Below, piece by piece: positions 36,422-45,502 of a stretch of DNA of 64,000 nt (position 1 is the first letter of the stretch; every line of letters starts with the position of its first letter). The translations under genes were made by a program, and so were the position numbers. The notes below the pieces were generated by a model. The model was not told the DNA's origin. It did not search any database and was given only the letters and a program-made list of their open reading frames with translations. Source of the DNA: Bombella intestini (GTDB lineage: Bacteria > Pseudomonadota > Alphaproteobacteria > Acetobacterales > Acetobacteraceae); the NCBI RefSeq assembly GCF_002003665.1, contig NZ_JATM01000002.1:62001-126000 (forward strand), written 5' to 3'.

Positions 36422-36678
36422 GATTTCCTTTGGTCAGACAGTTGGGTGGGGCTGTATGGGCCACAGGTCTGTTGAAATATGATGCTGGAACCCCGTTCCA
36501 GCAGAAGATGTGTAACCGAAATGGAGCCAAAAGGCGTTCCCGGCCAGAGTGACCATCCCAGTAAAGGAGGCTTTTCGCTAGCCTGTCAATGCTGGGTGTC
36601 AAAGATGCATTGATATGCCAGCTACGGGCGTTATGGTAGCAGATAGATTGCCTGAAAAATGAAAGAAAGTCGCTGTTT

Positions 36679-37665
36679 ATGTCTTCTACCGCTCCCAGAT
36701 ATGACCTTCTCTGCATCGGTAACGCCATTGTGGATGTACTGGCCACCGTCAGTGCTGAGACGTTGGCCGAATTTGGTGCTGCACCGGGCAGCATGACCTT
36801 GATTGACGCCCCCACAATGGCACGGATTGAAGAGTGTATCCGTGTCGAGCAGGTAGCCGGTGGTGGTTCGGCGGCGAATAGTGCAGTCGTAGCCGCACGG
36901 ATGGGCACGAAGACAGCTTATCTGGGTAAGGTCGCTGCGGATAAGGCCGGTGATGAATTCACCGCTGATATGAAGGCGCAGGGTATTGCTTTTCCTTCAG
37001 CCCCACTGTCTGGGAATGAGAATATCCCAACAGCCCGCTGCATTGTGCTGATCACCCCGGATGGTCAGCGTACTATGTTCACTTATCTGGGGGCCTGTGT
37101 GGAGTTCACCCCGGAGGATGTCGTGGCGAAGGTTGTGGCAGAATCAGCCATCACTTATCTGGAAGGTTACCTGTTCGATCGTCCGCAGGCGCAGGAGGCT
37201 TTCTACCATGCAGCTCGGTTAGCTCATGAGGCTGGGCGTAAAGTGGCTTTGACATTGTCTGATGCGTTCTGCATCCAGCGGCATCAGGCGGCGTTCCGTT
37301 CCTTTGTAGCGGAATCAGTTGATATTCTGTTCGCAAATGAGGGAGAGATTCTGGCCCTATATGAGACGGAACATCTCGATGAGGCTCTGAAGGCCCTTTC
37401 CGGCGATGTAGCGCTGGGCGTGGTGACACGTGGGGAGAAGGGGGCCGTTGTTCAGGCGGGTGAGACACGTCATGAGGTGCCGACAAAGCCTGTGAAGGTT
37501 GTTGATACAACGGGTGCGGGTGATGCTTTTGCAGCTGGTTTTCTGGCTGGCTACAGCCGGAAACGTCCTCTGGTGGAATGTGCTACGCTGGGGAACGAGG
37601 CCGCCGGCCATGTTATCACTCGGCTCGGTGGTCGGCCTGATGCAGGTTTCTCCCTGAAGGTCTGA
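36679..37665 (+). CDS. PfkB-family kinase, probable adenosine kinase
   Basis: A 328-residue sugar/nucleoside kinase of the PfkB (ribokinase) family. It opens with YDLLCIGNAIVDVLA. The first PfkB signature region is VAGGGSAANSAVVAARMG, and the second signature DTTGAGDAFAAGFLAGY near 277-293 contains the catalytic Asp. The N-terminal sequence and overall pattern match bacterial adenosine kinase-like proteins of alphaproteobacteria; a sugar substrate cannot be excluded. It is divergent from bactofilin and ends in a terminator. Confidence 0.88.
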   Translation: MSSTAPRYDLLCIGNAIVDVLATVSAETLAEFGAAPGSMTLIDAPTMARIEECIRVEQVAGGGSAANSAVVAARMGTKTAYLGKVAADKAGDEFTADMKAQGIAFPSAPLSGNENIPTARCIVLITPDGQRTMFTYLGACVEFTPEDVVAKVVAESAITYLEGYLFDRPQAQEAFYHAARLAHEAGRKVALTLSDAFCIQRHQAAFRSFVAESVDILFANEGEILALYETEHLDEALKALSGDVALGVVTRGEKGAVVQAGETRHEVPTKPVKVVDTTGAGDAFAAGFLAGYSRKRPLVECATLGNEAAGHVITRLGGRPDAGFSLKV

Positions 37666-37685
37666 TAAATCAGTCAGGTGAAAGA

Positions 37686-37722
37686 AAAGGCCAGTTTCCT
37701 TTCGGGAAGCTGGCCCTTTTTA
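37686..37722 (+). terminator. Rho-independent terminator of the adenosine-kinase-like gene
   Basis: GGCCAGTTTCC pairs with GGGAAGCTGGCC (one G-T pair), followed by CTTTTTA. It lies about 25 bases after the stop and 20 bases before the convergent hpnK stop. Confidence 0.85.
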
Positions 37723-37742
37723 TGGGAGTAATGAGGGATTGT

Positions 37743-38591
37743 TCAGAGGGCATCCCATGTTGTGGTCTGGATAGCGTTGACCGTTAGAAGGTCTTTTGTC
37801 GCGGGGCTGGTCAGTGTGGCGAGTTCTTGTTCTGGCTGATAACCGGGCATGAGAGCTGCCATCTGGTTGTTCTGGCCTTTCGCTGGGTGAAAATAGATTT
37901 CACTGACACCGGGTGGCAGTTGCGGGATAAGGTGATGGATGCGCTCTGGCGTCATATGGCCAGACCAACGCAGGCCGAAGCAGGAATCATTTGTCTTCAT
38001 GCCTGCATTATGAATTTGGTGGCGGAGGATGCGGGTCCATTGTTCCAGAGCACGATCCCCAAGGCTGGGTTTTTCTCCTAGCGGGGCAGCGGGTTCCATG
38101 GGCGTGCGGACTGCTTTTAGCCCGTATGCTTTGCCAACATGGAGCATTATATGCCCGATGGTCGGGTGCAAATGCATGTGTTTATGGGCGTTGGCATGGT
38201 TCAGCTCCAGCCCCGTGCGGGCGAATTGCTGGAACTGGGCGTGGATTTCCTTCTTCAGGGCGGCGCGTGTGGCGGGGGAAAAGAAATACTGGAAGCCTAG
38301 CGCAAGCTGGTTGCTGCCAAACCAGCCTTTCTGATCCGTGATGATGGGCAGATGGAGAAGGGAGTCGCCCTCAATAACAACAAGATGTAGTCCCAGCTTT
38401 AGGTTGGGCATTCTTTGTGCCCGTCTTAGAGCGTCCTCAAAAGCGGGGGCAGCGACCATGAGGCTGGCCGTACTAAGAAGGCCATTACGGTGGGCCTCTT
38501 CAATAGCTTCATTGACTTCCACACTCATGCCGAAATCATCAGCAGAGAAAATGACACGGCGGTCGGGGGCAACGGTCATGGTCTGGCTCAT
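37743..38591 (-). CDS. hpnK: Hopanoid biosynthesis protein HpnK (YdjC-like deacetylase)
   Basis: A YdjC/ChbG-like carbohydrate deacetylase that removes the N-acetyl group from the sugar on bacteriohopanetetrol during cyclitol-ether formation. The metal-site motif is RVIFSADDFGMSVEVNEAIEEAH. GLHLVVIEGDSLL and LNHANAHKHMHLHPTIGHIML carry the other conserved His and Asp residues. The start is uncertain: ATGs at 38624, 38591 and 38579 are in frame and none has a clear ribosome-binding site; the last two fit the family N-terminus best. It lies downstream of hpnJ but beyond a strong terminator. Confidence 0.92.
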   Translation of the reverse strand: MSQTMTVAPDRRVIFSADDFGMSVEVNEAIEEAHRNGLLSTASLMVAAPAFEDALRRAQRMPNLKLGLHLVVIEGDSLLHLPIITDQKGWFGSNQLALGFQYFFSPATRAALKKEIHAQFQQFARTGLELNHANAHKHMHLHPTIGHIMLHVGKAYGLKAVRTPMEPAAPLGEKPSLGDRALEQWTRILRHQIHNAGMKTNDSCFGLRWSGHMTPERIHHLIPQLPPGVSEIYFHPAKGQNNQMAALMPGYQPEQELATLTSPATKDLLTVNAIQTTTWDAL

Positions 38592-38685
38592 GGGAGAAAG
38601 GGAATGGATACGAGGGCACATCATGTGCGGCGGATAGCTCTCATGATGCCTTAATCAGGCCCGCATGGGAATGTCGGAGCAAGGC

Positions 38686-38721
38686 ATAAAAAAGGCGGCC
38701 CGGTGGTGGGGCCGCCTTTTT
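38686..38721. terminator. Strong hairpin terminator between hpnJ and hpnK
   Basis: AAAAAAGGCGGCCC (38688-38701) pairs with GGGGCCGCCTTTTT (38708-38721) around a short loop, a long GC-rich stem with A- and T-runs on both sides. On the minus strand it lies 25 bases after the hpnJ stop and about 95-110 bases before hpnK. Confidence 0.88.
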
Positions 38722-38745
38722 CTGTTCGACTGTCTCAGACCGTCA

Positions 38746-40170
38746 TCAGGAAGAATGACGCTGACGGAGGAATTGGAAGAACTCCACACCCTCACGCAGG
38801 CGCCGTTTGAGCATCTGCGGGTCGGTAACCATTTCCTTGAGGATGGCAAAAATCTTGGAAGGGCGGAAGTAGAACTCCTTGTAGAAGGTCTCCACGCTCT
38901 TGAAGATTTCCGTATGGGAGAGGTGCGGGTAATGCAGCGGAGCGATCTGCACGCCGTTATCGTCAATCAGCTCGGCTTCTTCTTCGTTCAGCCAGCCATT
39001 TTCAGAAGCCTGCTTGTGCAGGAATGTACCCGGATACGGTGCAGCAAGGGAAACCTGCATGGTGTGCGGGTTGATTTCCTTGGCGTATTCGATGGTCTCA
39101 CGGATAGTCTCTTTTGTCTCACCCGGCAGGCCAACGATGAAGGTCCCGTGAATCTTGATGCCCAGCTTGTGACAGTTCTTTGTGAACTCACGAGCTGTTT
39201 CGATGCGCATGCCCTTCTTGATGTTGTGCAGGATCTGCTGGTTTCCACTCTCATAACCAACGAGCAGCAGACGCAGGCCATTATCCCGCAGAACCTTCAG
39301 CGTCTCGTAAGGCACATTGGCTTTAGCGTTGCAGGACCATGTTACACCCAGCTTGCCCAGCTCACGGGCGATGGCCTCGGCACGGGGGAGGTCATCGGTG
39401 AAGGTATCATCGTCAAAGAAGAACTCTTTCACCTGCGGGAAGTATTTCATGGCGAGCTTGATCTCGGCTGCCACATGCTCGGGGCTGCGTGTACGGTAAC
39501 GGTGCCCGCCCACTGTCTGCGGCCACAGGCAGAAGGTGCAGCGAGATTTACAGCCACGGCCCGTATAGATGGAGATGTACGGGTGTTTTAGATAGCCGAT
39601 GAAGTAATCTTCAATCTTCAGGTCACGTTTGTACACTTCCGTGACGAAGGGGAGGCTGTCCATGTCCTCAATCATGGCGCGGTCTTTATTGGTGATGATC
39701 TCACCATTCTCATTGCGCCATGTGATGCCGTCTACTTCAGCAAGGGGTTTACCTTCGGCAATTTCCTTGATGGTGAAGTCGAACTCATTACGGGCCACGA
39801 AGTCAATCGGGCTTCCCTGTGCCAGACTCTCATCCGGCTGCACGGCCACCTTGGCACCAACCATCCCGATCTTCAGCTTCGGGTTGGTGTCCTTCAGCAT
39901 TTGGGCCACGCGGACATCAGACGGGAAGGAGGGGGTGGAGGTGTGCATGATCACCAGATCACGATTTTTCACATCCTCAAGGATCGGCCCCATACCCATC
40001 TTGGCCGGAGGGGCGTCAATCAGGCGTGAACCGGGTACCATTGCTGCAGGCTGGGCCAGCCACGTGGGATACCAGAAGGAGCGGATTTCCCGCTTGGCCT
40101 GATAACGTGAGCCAGCACCACCATCAAAACCATCAAAAGATGGGGGCTGCAGAAACAGTGTTCTCAACAT
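38746..40170 (-). CDS. hpnJ: Hopanoid biosynthesis radical SAM protein HpnJ
   Basis: A 474-residue B12-binding-type radical SAM enzyme that rearranges the glucosaminyl head group of bacteriohopanetetrol into the cyclitol ether. The N-terminal half (to about 180) is Rossmann-like and may bind cobalamin. The radical SAM CxxxCxxC is C207-C211-C214 in GRGCKSRCTFCLWPQ. ATG 40170 has AGGAG nine bases upstream and the family start MLRTLFLQPPSFDGFDGGAG; the longer frame from 40311 has no support. It lies downstream of hpnI on the same strand. Confidence 0.96.
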   Translation of the reverse strand: MLRTLFLQPPSFDGFDGGAGSRYQAKREIRSFWYPTWLAQPAAMVPGSRLIDAPPAKMGMGPILEDVKNRDLVIMHTSTPSFPSDVRVAQMLKDTNPKLKIGMVGAKVAVQPDESLAQGSPIDFVARNEFDFTIKEIAEGKPLAEVDGITWRNENGEIITNKDRAMIEDMDSLPFVTEVYKRDLKIEDYFIGYLKHPYISIYTGRGCKSRCTFCLWPQTVGGHRYRTRSPEHVAAEIKLAMKYFPQVKEFFFDDDTFTDDLPRAEAIARELGKLGVTWSCNAKANVPYETLKVLRDNGLRLLLVGYESGNQQILHNIKKGMRIETAREFTKNCHKLGIKIHGTFIVGLPGETKETIRETIEYAKEINPHTMQVSLAAPYPGTFLHKQASENGWLNEEEAELIDDNGVQIAPLHYPHLSHTEIFKSVETFYKEFYFRPSKIFAILKEMVTDPQMLKRRLREGVEFFQFLRQRHSS

Positions 40171-40253
40171 GAACGGACACTCCTGATAATGTCGGCCTGT
40201 CAACGCCGGTATCGTTGACGGGGGAAAGGTGCACTCAAGGTGAATTGAGCTTG

Positions 40254-41447
40254 TTATAGGGACTTCGGAAGTTTTTTGCCACGGGAGATGTGCAGCGACC
40301 GCCCCCGCCACGTTACATGCGTGCCACGAGCGCTACCAACCATAACCAGGGCTGAGAGCCAATCTCGGAAGATGAGATGGGGCAAAAGGCTGGGCATAGC
40401 GCAGTTTGTAAGCTGTCCGATGCGGCGTGTCATGGCGTGGCGGCAGAGAAGTCCGCCCCCTAGCAGAGCCCAGGAAAACAAGCGGGCTGGTGCAAAAAGG
40501 ACACAGAGGCTCCCCCAGAAAAGCGGTAGCTGGAGGGCAGAAAGCCCATAGCCGACCGGCTCCACACTGCGGACAGTCCGCCCCCAGCGGAGTTCGTGGC
40601 GGAATAGATCGCCTATATTTGTCTCAGCTACGGTGGTTTGACAGATGGTGTGGGCTAGGGCGATTTTCCCACCGTTGCGGCGGATGCACTGCCCGAGTAC
40701 GGCATCGTCAGCAACATGCTGGACTAAGGCTTCCAGCCCGCCGATTTCTGCTAGATGTTTCCGCCGCAGGGCCATGGTGGCCCCCAGACAGTCCTGCCGC
40801 CCCATAAGGCGGGACATCATGACACCGGGTAGGAAATTGGTGTTGATGCTACAGGCTCCCAGTTTGCGGACAAGCGTTTGGCTGGCTGGCAGCCCCGCAT
40901 AGAGAGTCGTGGCAAGCTGGACGCCATCTTGCTGAAGTGCCTGCACAATGCTGGTGACATAATCCGTACTGACATGAATGTCGGAATCGGAAATGATGAG
41001 TACGTCATGCTTGCAGGCGGGGAACATGTTAATGAGATTGCCCACCTTGCGGTTAGGGCCATGTTCCGTCTGGTCAATGACGATAGCTACATCTTGTTCT
41101 GGGTAACGCGTCTGTAGTTTCTGGACGACCTTTATAGCGGGGTCGTTCTCGTCTTGAAGGCCAAAGACGATTTGCCGTGCTGCTGGGTAATCCTGCTGGA
41201 AAAACGTTTCCAGTGCCTCTTCCAGAAGTGGCTCGTCCCCGTGTAGGGGCTTCATGATGCTCACACCCGGCAGGGAGTCTTCACGAGGGGCGGATGTTAC
41301 CTGTTGAGGGGACGGAGACGCATCACCGGGGATATGAACAGTTCGGCGGAAGCGTTCTAATAGGACTGTCCCTATGGCACCCTGTATGTATCCGGCCAGT
41401 GAAAAGGCGCCGCTCACGGCAGACGCTATCGTAAGCAGTGAAGGCAT
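40254..41447 (-). CDS. hpnI: Hopanoid biosynthesis glycosyltransferase HpnI
   Basis: A 397-residue membrane-bound GT2 enzyme related to ceramide glucosyltransferase. It adds N-acetylglucosamine to bacteriohopanetetrol, before HpnK and HpnJ act. It has an N-terminal hydrophobic segment, then GVSIMKPLHGDEPLLEEALETFFQQDYPA (nucleotide-sugar site). LIISDSDIHV carries the metal-binding Asp residues and RWGRTVRSVEP is a QxxRW-like motif. C-terminal hydrophobic segments follow. The gap to hpnJ is about 83 bases. No strong ribosome-binding site is visible. Confidence 0.94.
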   Translation of the reverse strand: MPSLLTIASAVSGAFSLAGYIQGAIGTVLLERFRRTVHIPGDASPSPQQVTSAPREDSLPGVSIMKPLHGDEPLLEEALETFFQQDYPAARQIVFGLQDENDPAIKVVQKLQTRYPEQDVAIVIDQTEHGPNRKVGNLINMFPACKHDVLIISDSDIHVSTDYVTSIVQALQQDGVQLATTLYAGLPASQTLVRKLGACSINTNFLPGVMMSRLMGRQDCLGATMALRRKHLAEIGGLEALVQHVADDAVLGQCIRRNGGKIALAHTICQTTVAETNIGDLFRHELRWGRTVRSVEPVGYGLSALQLPLFWGSLCVLFAPARLFSWALLGGGLLCRHAMTRRIGQLTNCAMPSLLPHLIFRDWLSALVMVGSARGTHVTWRGRSLHISRGKKLPKSL

Positions 41448-41524
41448 CAGCGAGGATGTCCGTTAGAATGATAATGTTGATATGGCAGAATGGCCCCCTG
41501 CTGGCGGATAAAGGCCGTCTGCTT

Positions 41525-41549
41525 GGCTGGCAGGAAAAACCTGCCAGCC
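41525..41549. repeat. Perfect 10-bp hairpin between hpnM and hpnI
   Basis: GGCTGGCAGG (41525-41534), a loop of five A, then CCTGCCAGCC (41540-41549). On the minus strand the loop is five T, and no T-run follows on either strand, so it is not a standard terminator. It sits in the 175-base gap between the hpnM stop and the hpnI start, where it could modulate read-through or transcript stability. Confidence 0.7.
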
Positions 41550-41622
41550 CTGCTATGGCGATTCCAGTGGTTAGATATGGTTTTGGAAGGGTCTGAAAAG
41601 AGAAAAGCCATGCAGTCCAGTT

Positions 41623-42288
41623 TTATTCTTGCAGGAAGTCATCTGCTTTCTTTGTCAGCGTACGAGCCAACCCGCTGGCACCACTCTGACTGAAGATGGT
41701 CTTAAAGTCGGATCGCTGGGCAGCAACTTGGCTGATATGGCCATCCAGCAGGATGTCCACGATACGCCAGCCATCTGGACCCTGAACCATTACGTAATCA
41801 ATGGGTGTGGCGGACTCGGGAGAATCGTTCTTGTTGCCAATGGTCGTATGGACGATGGTACGTCCTTCGTCCACGCTGCTCTGGGCAACGGTGAAGGTAG
41901 CGTCTGTTCCCGGTTTGAACGTGGACGCATAACGGGCAATGGTAAACCGCTTGAAAGCGGTGATAAGGGCATCGCGCTCACTGGGGGAGAGCTGGTCGTA
42001 ATGCAGACCAACTGAACGCTTGAGAATAGCATCCATGTTGAAAGCCCGGTCAACTTGCGGGGCAATCATGGCGCTGCGCTTGCCAATGCCAGCCCCAGAA
42101 TGTTCGGACTGTTCCAGCGCTTTATAAAGGCCGGCAATTGGGGCCTGCGGTGTAGAAGGAGCCGCCGCCGGGGCAGTAGCCGCAGAGCGACTGGCCGCTT
42201 GTGCGGAGTAGGGGGCGATGGCGGTGGGGACAGCTGCTAGCAAGGCCATCATGCCAGTGGAAAACATAAGACAACGTTTCATATGCAT
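41623..42288 (-). CDS. hpnM: Periplasmic MlaC/Ttg2D-like protein HpnM
   Basis: A 221-residue periplasmic protein of the MlaC/toluene-tolerance Ttg2D family found in hopanoid clusters (HpnM), thought to carry lipids with the RND-like HpnN. The signal peptide covers about residues 1-31 (ending AQAA), with an Ala/Pro-rich linker. The MlaC fold contains YDQLSPSERDALITAFKRFTIARYAS and DGWRIVDILLDGHISQVAAQRSDF. AGGAGG lies seven bases before ATG 42288; the frame open to 42327 is not needed. hpnN itself is not in the window. Confidence 0.9.
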   Translation of the reverse strand: MHMKRCLMFSTGMMALLAAVPTAIAPYSAQAASRSAATAPAAAPSTPQAPIAGLYKALEQSEHSGAGIGKRSAMIAPQVDRAFNMDAILKRSVGLHYDQLSPSERDALITAFKRFTIARYASTFKPGTDATFTVAQSSVDEGRTIVHTTIGNKNDSPESATPIDYVMVQGPDGWRIVDILLDGHISQVAAQRSDFKTIFSQSGASGLARTLTKKADDFLQE

Positions 42289-42640
42289 GCTCTTTCCTCC
42301 TATGTGCCTGTTCATGCAAGAGGCCATGGGACTCTTGGCACGGGGTCCCTACGGGATGCTGCGTAACTGTGGTGAATCTGCTACAGTTGGCAGGGTAGTA
42401 TAGCGCACTATGATTGAATGAACGAGTCTGACGGCGTTATAGCAGTGGCATGGGGCATCAGGGGTGTGCAGAAGGGGAGTAAGGATATCCTCTTGTGCTT
42501 GCATTTCCTTGCTGCTTCTGCAAAGGAACCGGCAGGTTTCGTGGTGGGTCCCAGCGATGGAAGGATATTCTGTACGCTAGGCACGGGTGTTCTGATACCG
42601 TGATGCAGCCCCCAGTGGAAAGAATGATCAGAGGATTATA
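42289..42640. other. Divergent intergenic region between hpnM and hpnH
   Basis: About 350 bases with no supported gene. A 61-residue frame at 42418-42603 lacks a ribosome-binding site and any family resemblance. The region should contain the two divergent hopanoid promoters, but I see no clear consensus hexamers. Confidence 0.5.
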
Positions 42641-43840
42641 ATGGCCGTACCATTGATGCAGGCTGTCCGAGTTGGACGGTACGTTCTCAAGCAGCACCTG
42701 ACCGGACGCAAACGCTATCCGCTGGTGCTGATGCTTGAGCCGCTGTTCCGCTGCAACCTGGCTTGCGCAGGTTGTGGCAAAATTGATTATCCCGCAAAGA
42801 TTCTCAATCAGCGCATGAGCTATCAAGAGTGCATGGACGCTGATACCGAGGCAGGTGCCCCCGTGATTGCCGTGGCCGGTGGCGAGCCGCTGCTGCATAA
42901 GGAAATGCCGCAGATCATCGAAGGGCTGGTCGCACGCAAGAAGTACGTTTACCTCTGCACCAATGCTCTCTTGCTGGAGAAGAAGATTGACGATTACAAA
43001 CCGTCACCTTTCTTCTCATGGGACATCCATCTGGATGGTGACCAGCAGATGCACGACTCGTCTGTCTGCCAGGAAGGCGTGTATGAGCGGGCAGTTAAGG
43101 CCATCAAGCTGGCTAAGTCTAAGGGCTTCCGTGTGTCCATCAACTGCACGCTCTTCGACGGTGTAAAGCCGGAGCGTGTGGCGGCATTCTTTGATGAAGT
43201 CATGAAGCTGGGTGTTGATGGTGTTATGACGGCACCGGGTTATGCCTATGAGCGTGCCCCTGATCAGGAACACTTCCTGAACCGCCAGAAGACCAAGACC
43301 CTGTTCCGGGATATTTTCCGCCTGGGTAAGGGCCATAAATGGCGCTTTACGCAGTCTCCGTTGTTCCTGAACTTTCTTGCAGGAAATGAGACCTATCACT
43401 GCACGCCGTGGGGTAAGCCGCTGCGTACAGTTTTTGGCTGGCAGCGCCCCTGCTATCTGCTCGGTGAAGGCTACGCTAAGACCTTTAAGGAGCTAATGGA
43501 CGATACGGCGTGGGATCAGTACGGCACGGGTGCTTATGAGAAATGCGCCGATTGCATGGTCCATTCCGGTTATGAGTCCACTGCGGTGATGGATGCGGTC
43601 CGCCGCCCTCTGCATTTCATCAAAGTGGCCCTTCAGGGGCCGGAGACTGAAAAGCCTATGGCTCCAGAGATCTCTCTGGCCAATCAGCGTCCGGCTTCTT
43701 ATGGTTATGATGATGAAGTAGCCCGTCAGCTTGAGCGTATCGAGGGCGAGGAAGCCAAGAGCGGTAAGAAGCCTGCTCGTGGGCCGCGTGTCCGCATCAA
43801 TGGCCGTACGGAAGGCTCTGCTGCTCCGGCTGCTAAGTAA
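42641..43840 (+). CDS. hpnH: Adenosyl-hopene transferase HpnH (radical SAM)
   Basis: A 399-residue radical SAM enzyme that adds the 5'-deoxyadenosyl group to diploptene, the first step of C35 side-chain formation. The cluster motif CxxxCxxC is C38, C42 and C45 in FRCNLACAGCGK, GGEPLLHKEMPQI follows, and the C-terminal part has further cysteines (YEKCADCMVHSGYE). AGAGG lies six bases before the ATG. It is divergent from the hpnM-hpnI-hpnJ-hpnK genes. The next step enzyme HpnG is not in the window. Confidence 0.97.
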   Translation: MAVPLMQAVRVGRYVLKQHLTGRKRYPLVLMLEPLFRCNLACAGCGKIDYPAKILNQRMSYQECMDADTEAGAPVIAVAGGEPLLHKEMPQIIEGLVARKKYVYLCTNALLLEKKIDDYKPSPFFSWDIHLDGDQQMHDSSVCQEGVYERAVKAIKLAKSKGFRVSINCTLFDGVKPERVAAFFDEVMKLGVDGVMTAPGYAYERAPDQEHFLNRQKTKTLFRDIFRLGKGHKWRFTQSPLFLNFLAGNETYHCTPWGKPLRTVFGWQRPCYLLGEGYAKTFKELMDDTAWDQYGTGAYEKCADCMVHSGYESTAVMDAVRRPLHFIKVALQGPETEKPMAPEISLANQRPASYGYDDEVARQLERIEGEEAKSGKKPARGPRVRINGRTEGSAAPAAK

Positions 43841-43924
43841 GGTAAGGGCTGTTTTTCCCTCCTGCCCTGATGAGGGCTTCACTGCGTCTTGTAGCGTGGA
43901 GCAGATCAGGGCAGGATAAGTCCT

Positions 43925-45220
43925 ATGATGATTCCCGTTCTGACAATTCTTCTTCTGATCTTCCTCAATGGCATTTTCGCTACGGGAGAGCTGGCTCTTA
44001 TTTCGGCCAAGAGGGCTCGGCTGTCCAATTTGGCACAGAAGAAAGTAGCAGGCGCAGAACGGGCGCTTAAATTAGCTGAAAATCCTCAGAATTTCCTGCC
44101 AACTGTACAGATCGGCATGACTCTCGTTTCCATTCTGGAAGGTGCCTTCGGTGGCAGCCAGTTGGAAGAGGGGGTTCAGCGGCTTATTGAGCATTGGGCG
44201 GTTCCGGAACCTTTTGCGGGGGAGCTGTCCATCATCATCGTTGTGGCGTTGATTACATTCGCCATGCTGGTTTTTGGTGAGCTGGTGCCCAAGCAGATTG
44301 CTTTGCGGCGTCCGGAAACTATTGCCATCCGTCTCTCCTCTACTTTGGTGGTGTTGGCCTGGTGCACGAGGCCGGTTGTTTGGTTGTTGAGCAAAACAAC
44401 AGACCTCGTTCTGCGGTTGATCGGTATTGGCTCCATGCCCCGCGTAACCGTGACGGAGGAGGAGCTGAAGGCCGTTCTGCAAGAAGGTATGCAGGCGGGC
44501 ATATTGGAGACGGAAGAACGGGCGATTATCGAGCGTCTGCTCCGTCTAGCGGATCGTCCCGTTCGGGCCATCATGACGCCTCGTAATGAACTGTTTTGGG
44601 TAGACCGCAATGCCGATGCGGAAACGTTGACTAAGAAGCTGCGCCAGTCTTCTTATGGACGCATTGTGGTGTGTGATGGTGATGTAGATCACCCCGTTGG
44701 TGTCATGCTGGCTAAAGATGTGATGGATAGGCTTCTTCTGGGCCTGCCTCTCTCCGTAGAAGCTGTCCTGCGGACACCGCCTGCTATCCCAGATAGCCTA
44801 ACAGCGCAGGGGATGATTGAACGCCTCAAAGGTATTTCTTTAGGGATTGTGTTTGTCTTTGATGAATACGGGTCTTTTGAAGGGATTGTGACACCTTCAG
44901 ATGTGTTTGAGGCCATTATTGGGGATGAAGCACTGGACGTTTCGGCAAGAAAAGTCACGGAAGCTGACGGGAAAGAAGAATATATCCTCGATGGCACCAT
45001 GCCGATTGATGATGTGTGCGTGCGTTTGGATATTCCCGTTCCGCCTGAGGATGGTCGCTATCACACACTTGGTGGGGCCGTGATGGCCCTGTTGCGGCGT
45101 GTGCCGGCCAAGGGGGATAAGGTCGTTTTCTCTGGTTGGCTTTTTGAGGTGCTGGAGATGGAGCGTCGCCGTGTTCTGCGGGTACGGGCTAGCCGGTGGG
45201 GGGCTCTGGCAAAAAATTGA
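43925..45220 (+). CDS. CorC/HlyC-family transporter with CBS domains
   Basis: A 431-residue hemolysin C/CorC-like inner-membrane protein (CNNM relatives), associated with Mg/Co export or resistance. The DUF21 transmembrane domain (about 1-185) has FLNGIFATGELALISAKRARL and TFAMLVFGELVPKQIALRRPE. A CBS pair (about 205-330) contains MTPRNELFWVD and VFVFDEYGSFEGIVTPSDVFEAIIG. The CorC_HlyC C-terminal domain (about 345-425) follows. AGGATAAG lies before the ATG. It is 84 bases after hpnH, so possibly cotranscribed. Confidence 0.93.
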   Translation: MMIPVLTILLLIFLNGIFATGELALISAKRARLSNLAQKKVAGAERALKLAENPQNFLPTVQIGMTLVSILEGAFGGSQLEEGVQRLIEHWAVPEPFAGELSIIIVVALITFAMLVFGELVPKQIALRRPETIAIRLSSTLVVLAWCTRPVVWLLSKTTDLVLRLIGIGSMPRVTVTEEELKAVLQEGMQAGILETEERAIIERLLRLADRPVRAIMTPRNELFWVDRNADAETLTKKLRQSSYGRIVVCDGDVDHPVGVMLAKDVMDRLLLGLPLSVEAVLRTPPAIPDSLTAQGMIERLKGISLGIVFVFDEYGSFEGIVTPSDVFEAIIGDEALDVSARKVTEADGKEEYILDGTMPIDDVCVRLDIPVPPEDGRYHTLGGAVMALLRRVPAKGDKVVFSGWLFEVLEMERRRVLRVRASRWGALAKN

Positions 45221-45302
45221 CGGCTTCCCACTTCTGGGGCGGTCCATTATGTTAATGGTAAATAAAATACTTGTAGCATTTTTATAAATGAACAATGGAA
45301 GT

Positions 45303-45319
45303 CCCATATAATATATGGG
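45303..45319. repeat. Perfect AT-rich palindrome upstream of dksA
   Basis: Arms CCCATATA and TATATGGG around one central base, within an AT-rich stretch (45245-45380) of the 282-base gap before dksA. It could be an operator or a weak hairpin. Confidence 0.55.
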
Positions 45320-45410
45320 TTATAAAGTGTGATGTTGAAAAAAATGGCACTATTCTCTCCCTGAAATGGAATATTCACCAAAAAAAACGGGTCTCTGTCT
45401 TGGAGATTTC

Positions 45411-45435
45411 TGACCGGACCGATATAAACCGGTCA
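45411..45435. promoter_or_regulatory. Inverted repeat close to the dksA start
   Basis: TGACCGG (45411-45417) and CCGGTCA (45429-45435) are perfect 7-base arms around an 11-base spacer, 67 bases before the dksA ATG. It may be a regulator-binding site or a leader stem-loop. No factor can be named. Confidence 0.4.
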
Positions 45436-45502
45436 TCAACTTCTCTGTCCGTGTCGCTGTGGAGCGGTGAGGTGGGGGAGGCTCTGCGAGAGGGAGTTCT
45501 GA

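Noticed and set aside
42418-42603. A 61-residue frame upstream of hpnH
   Set aside because: No ribosome-binding site, no hydrophobic or domain pattern, and it occupies the likely promoter region.
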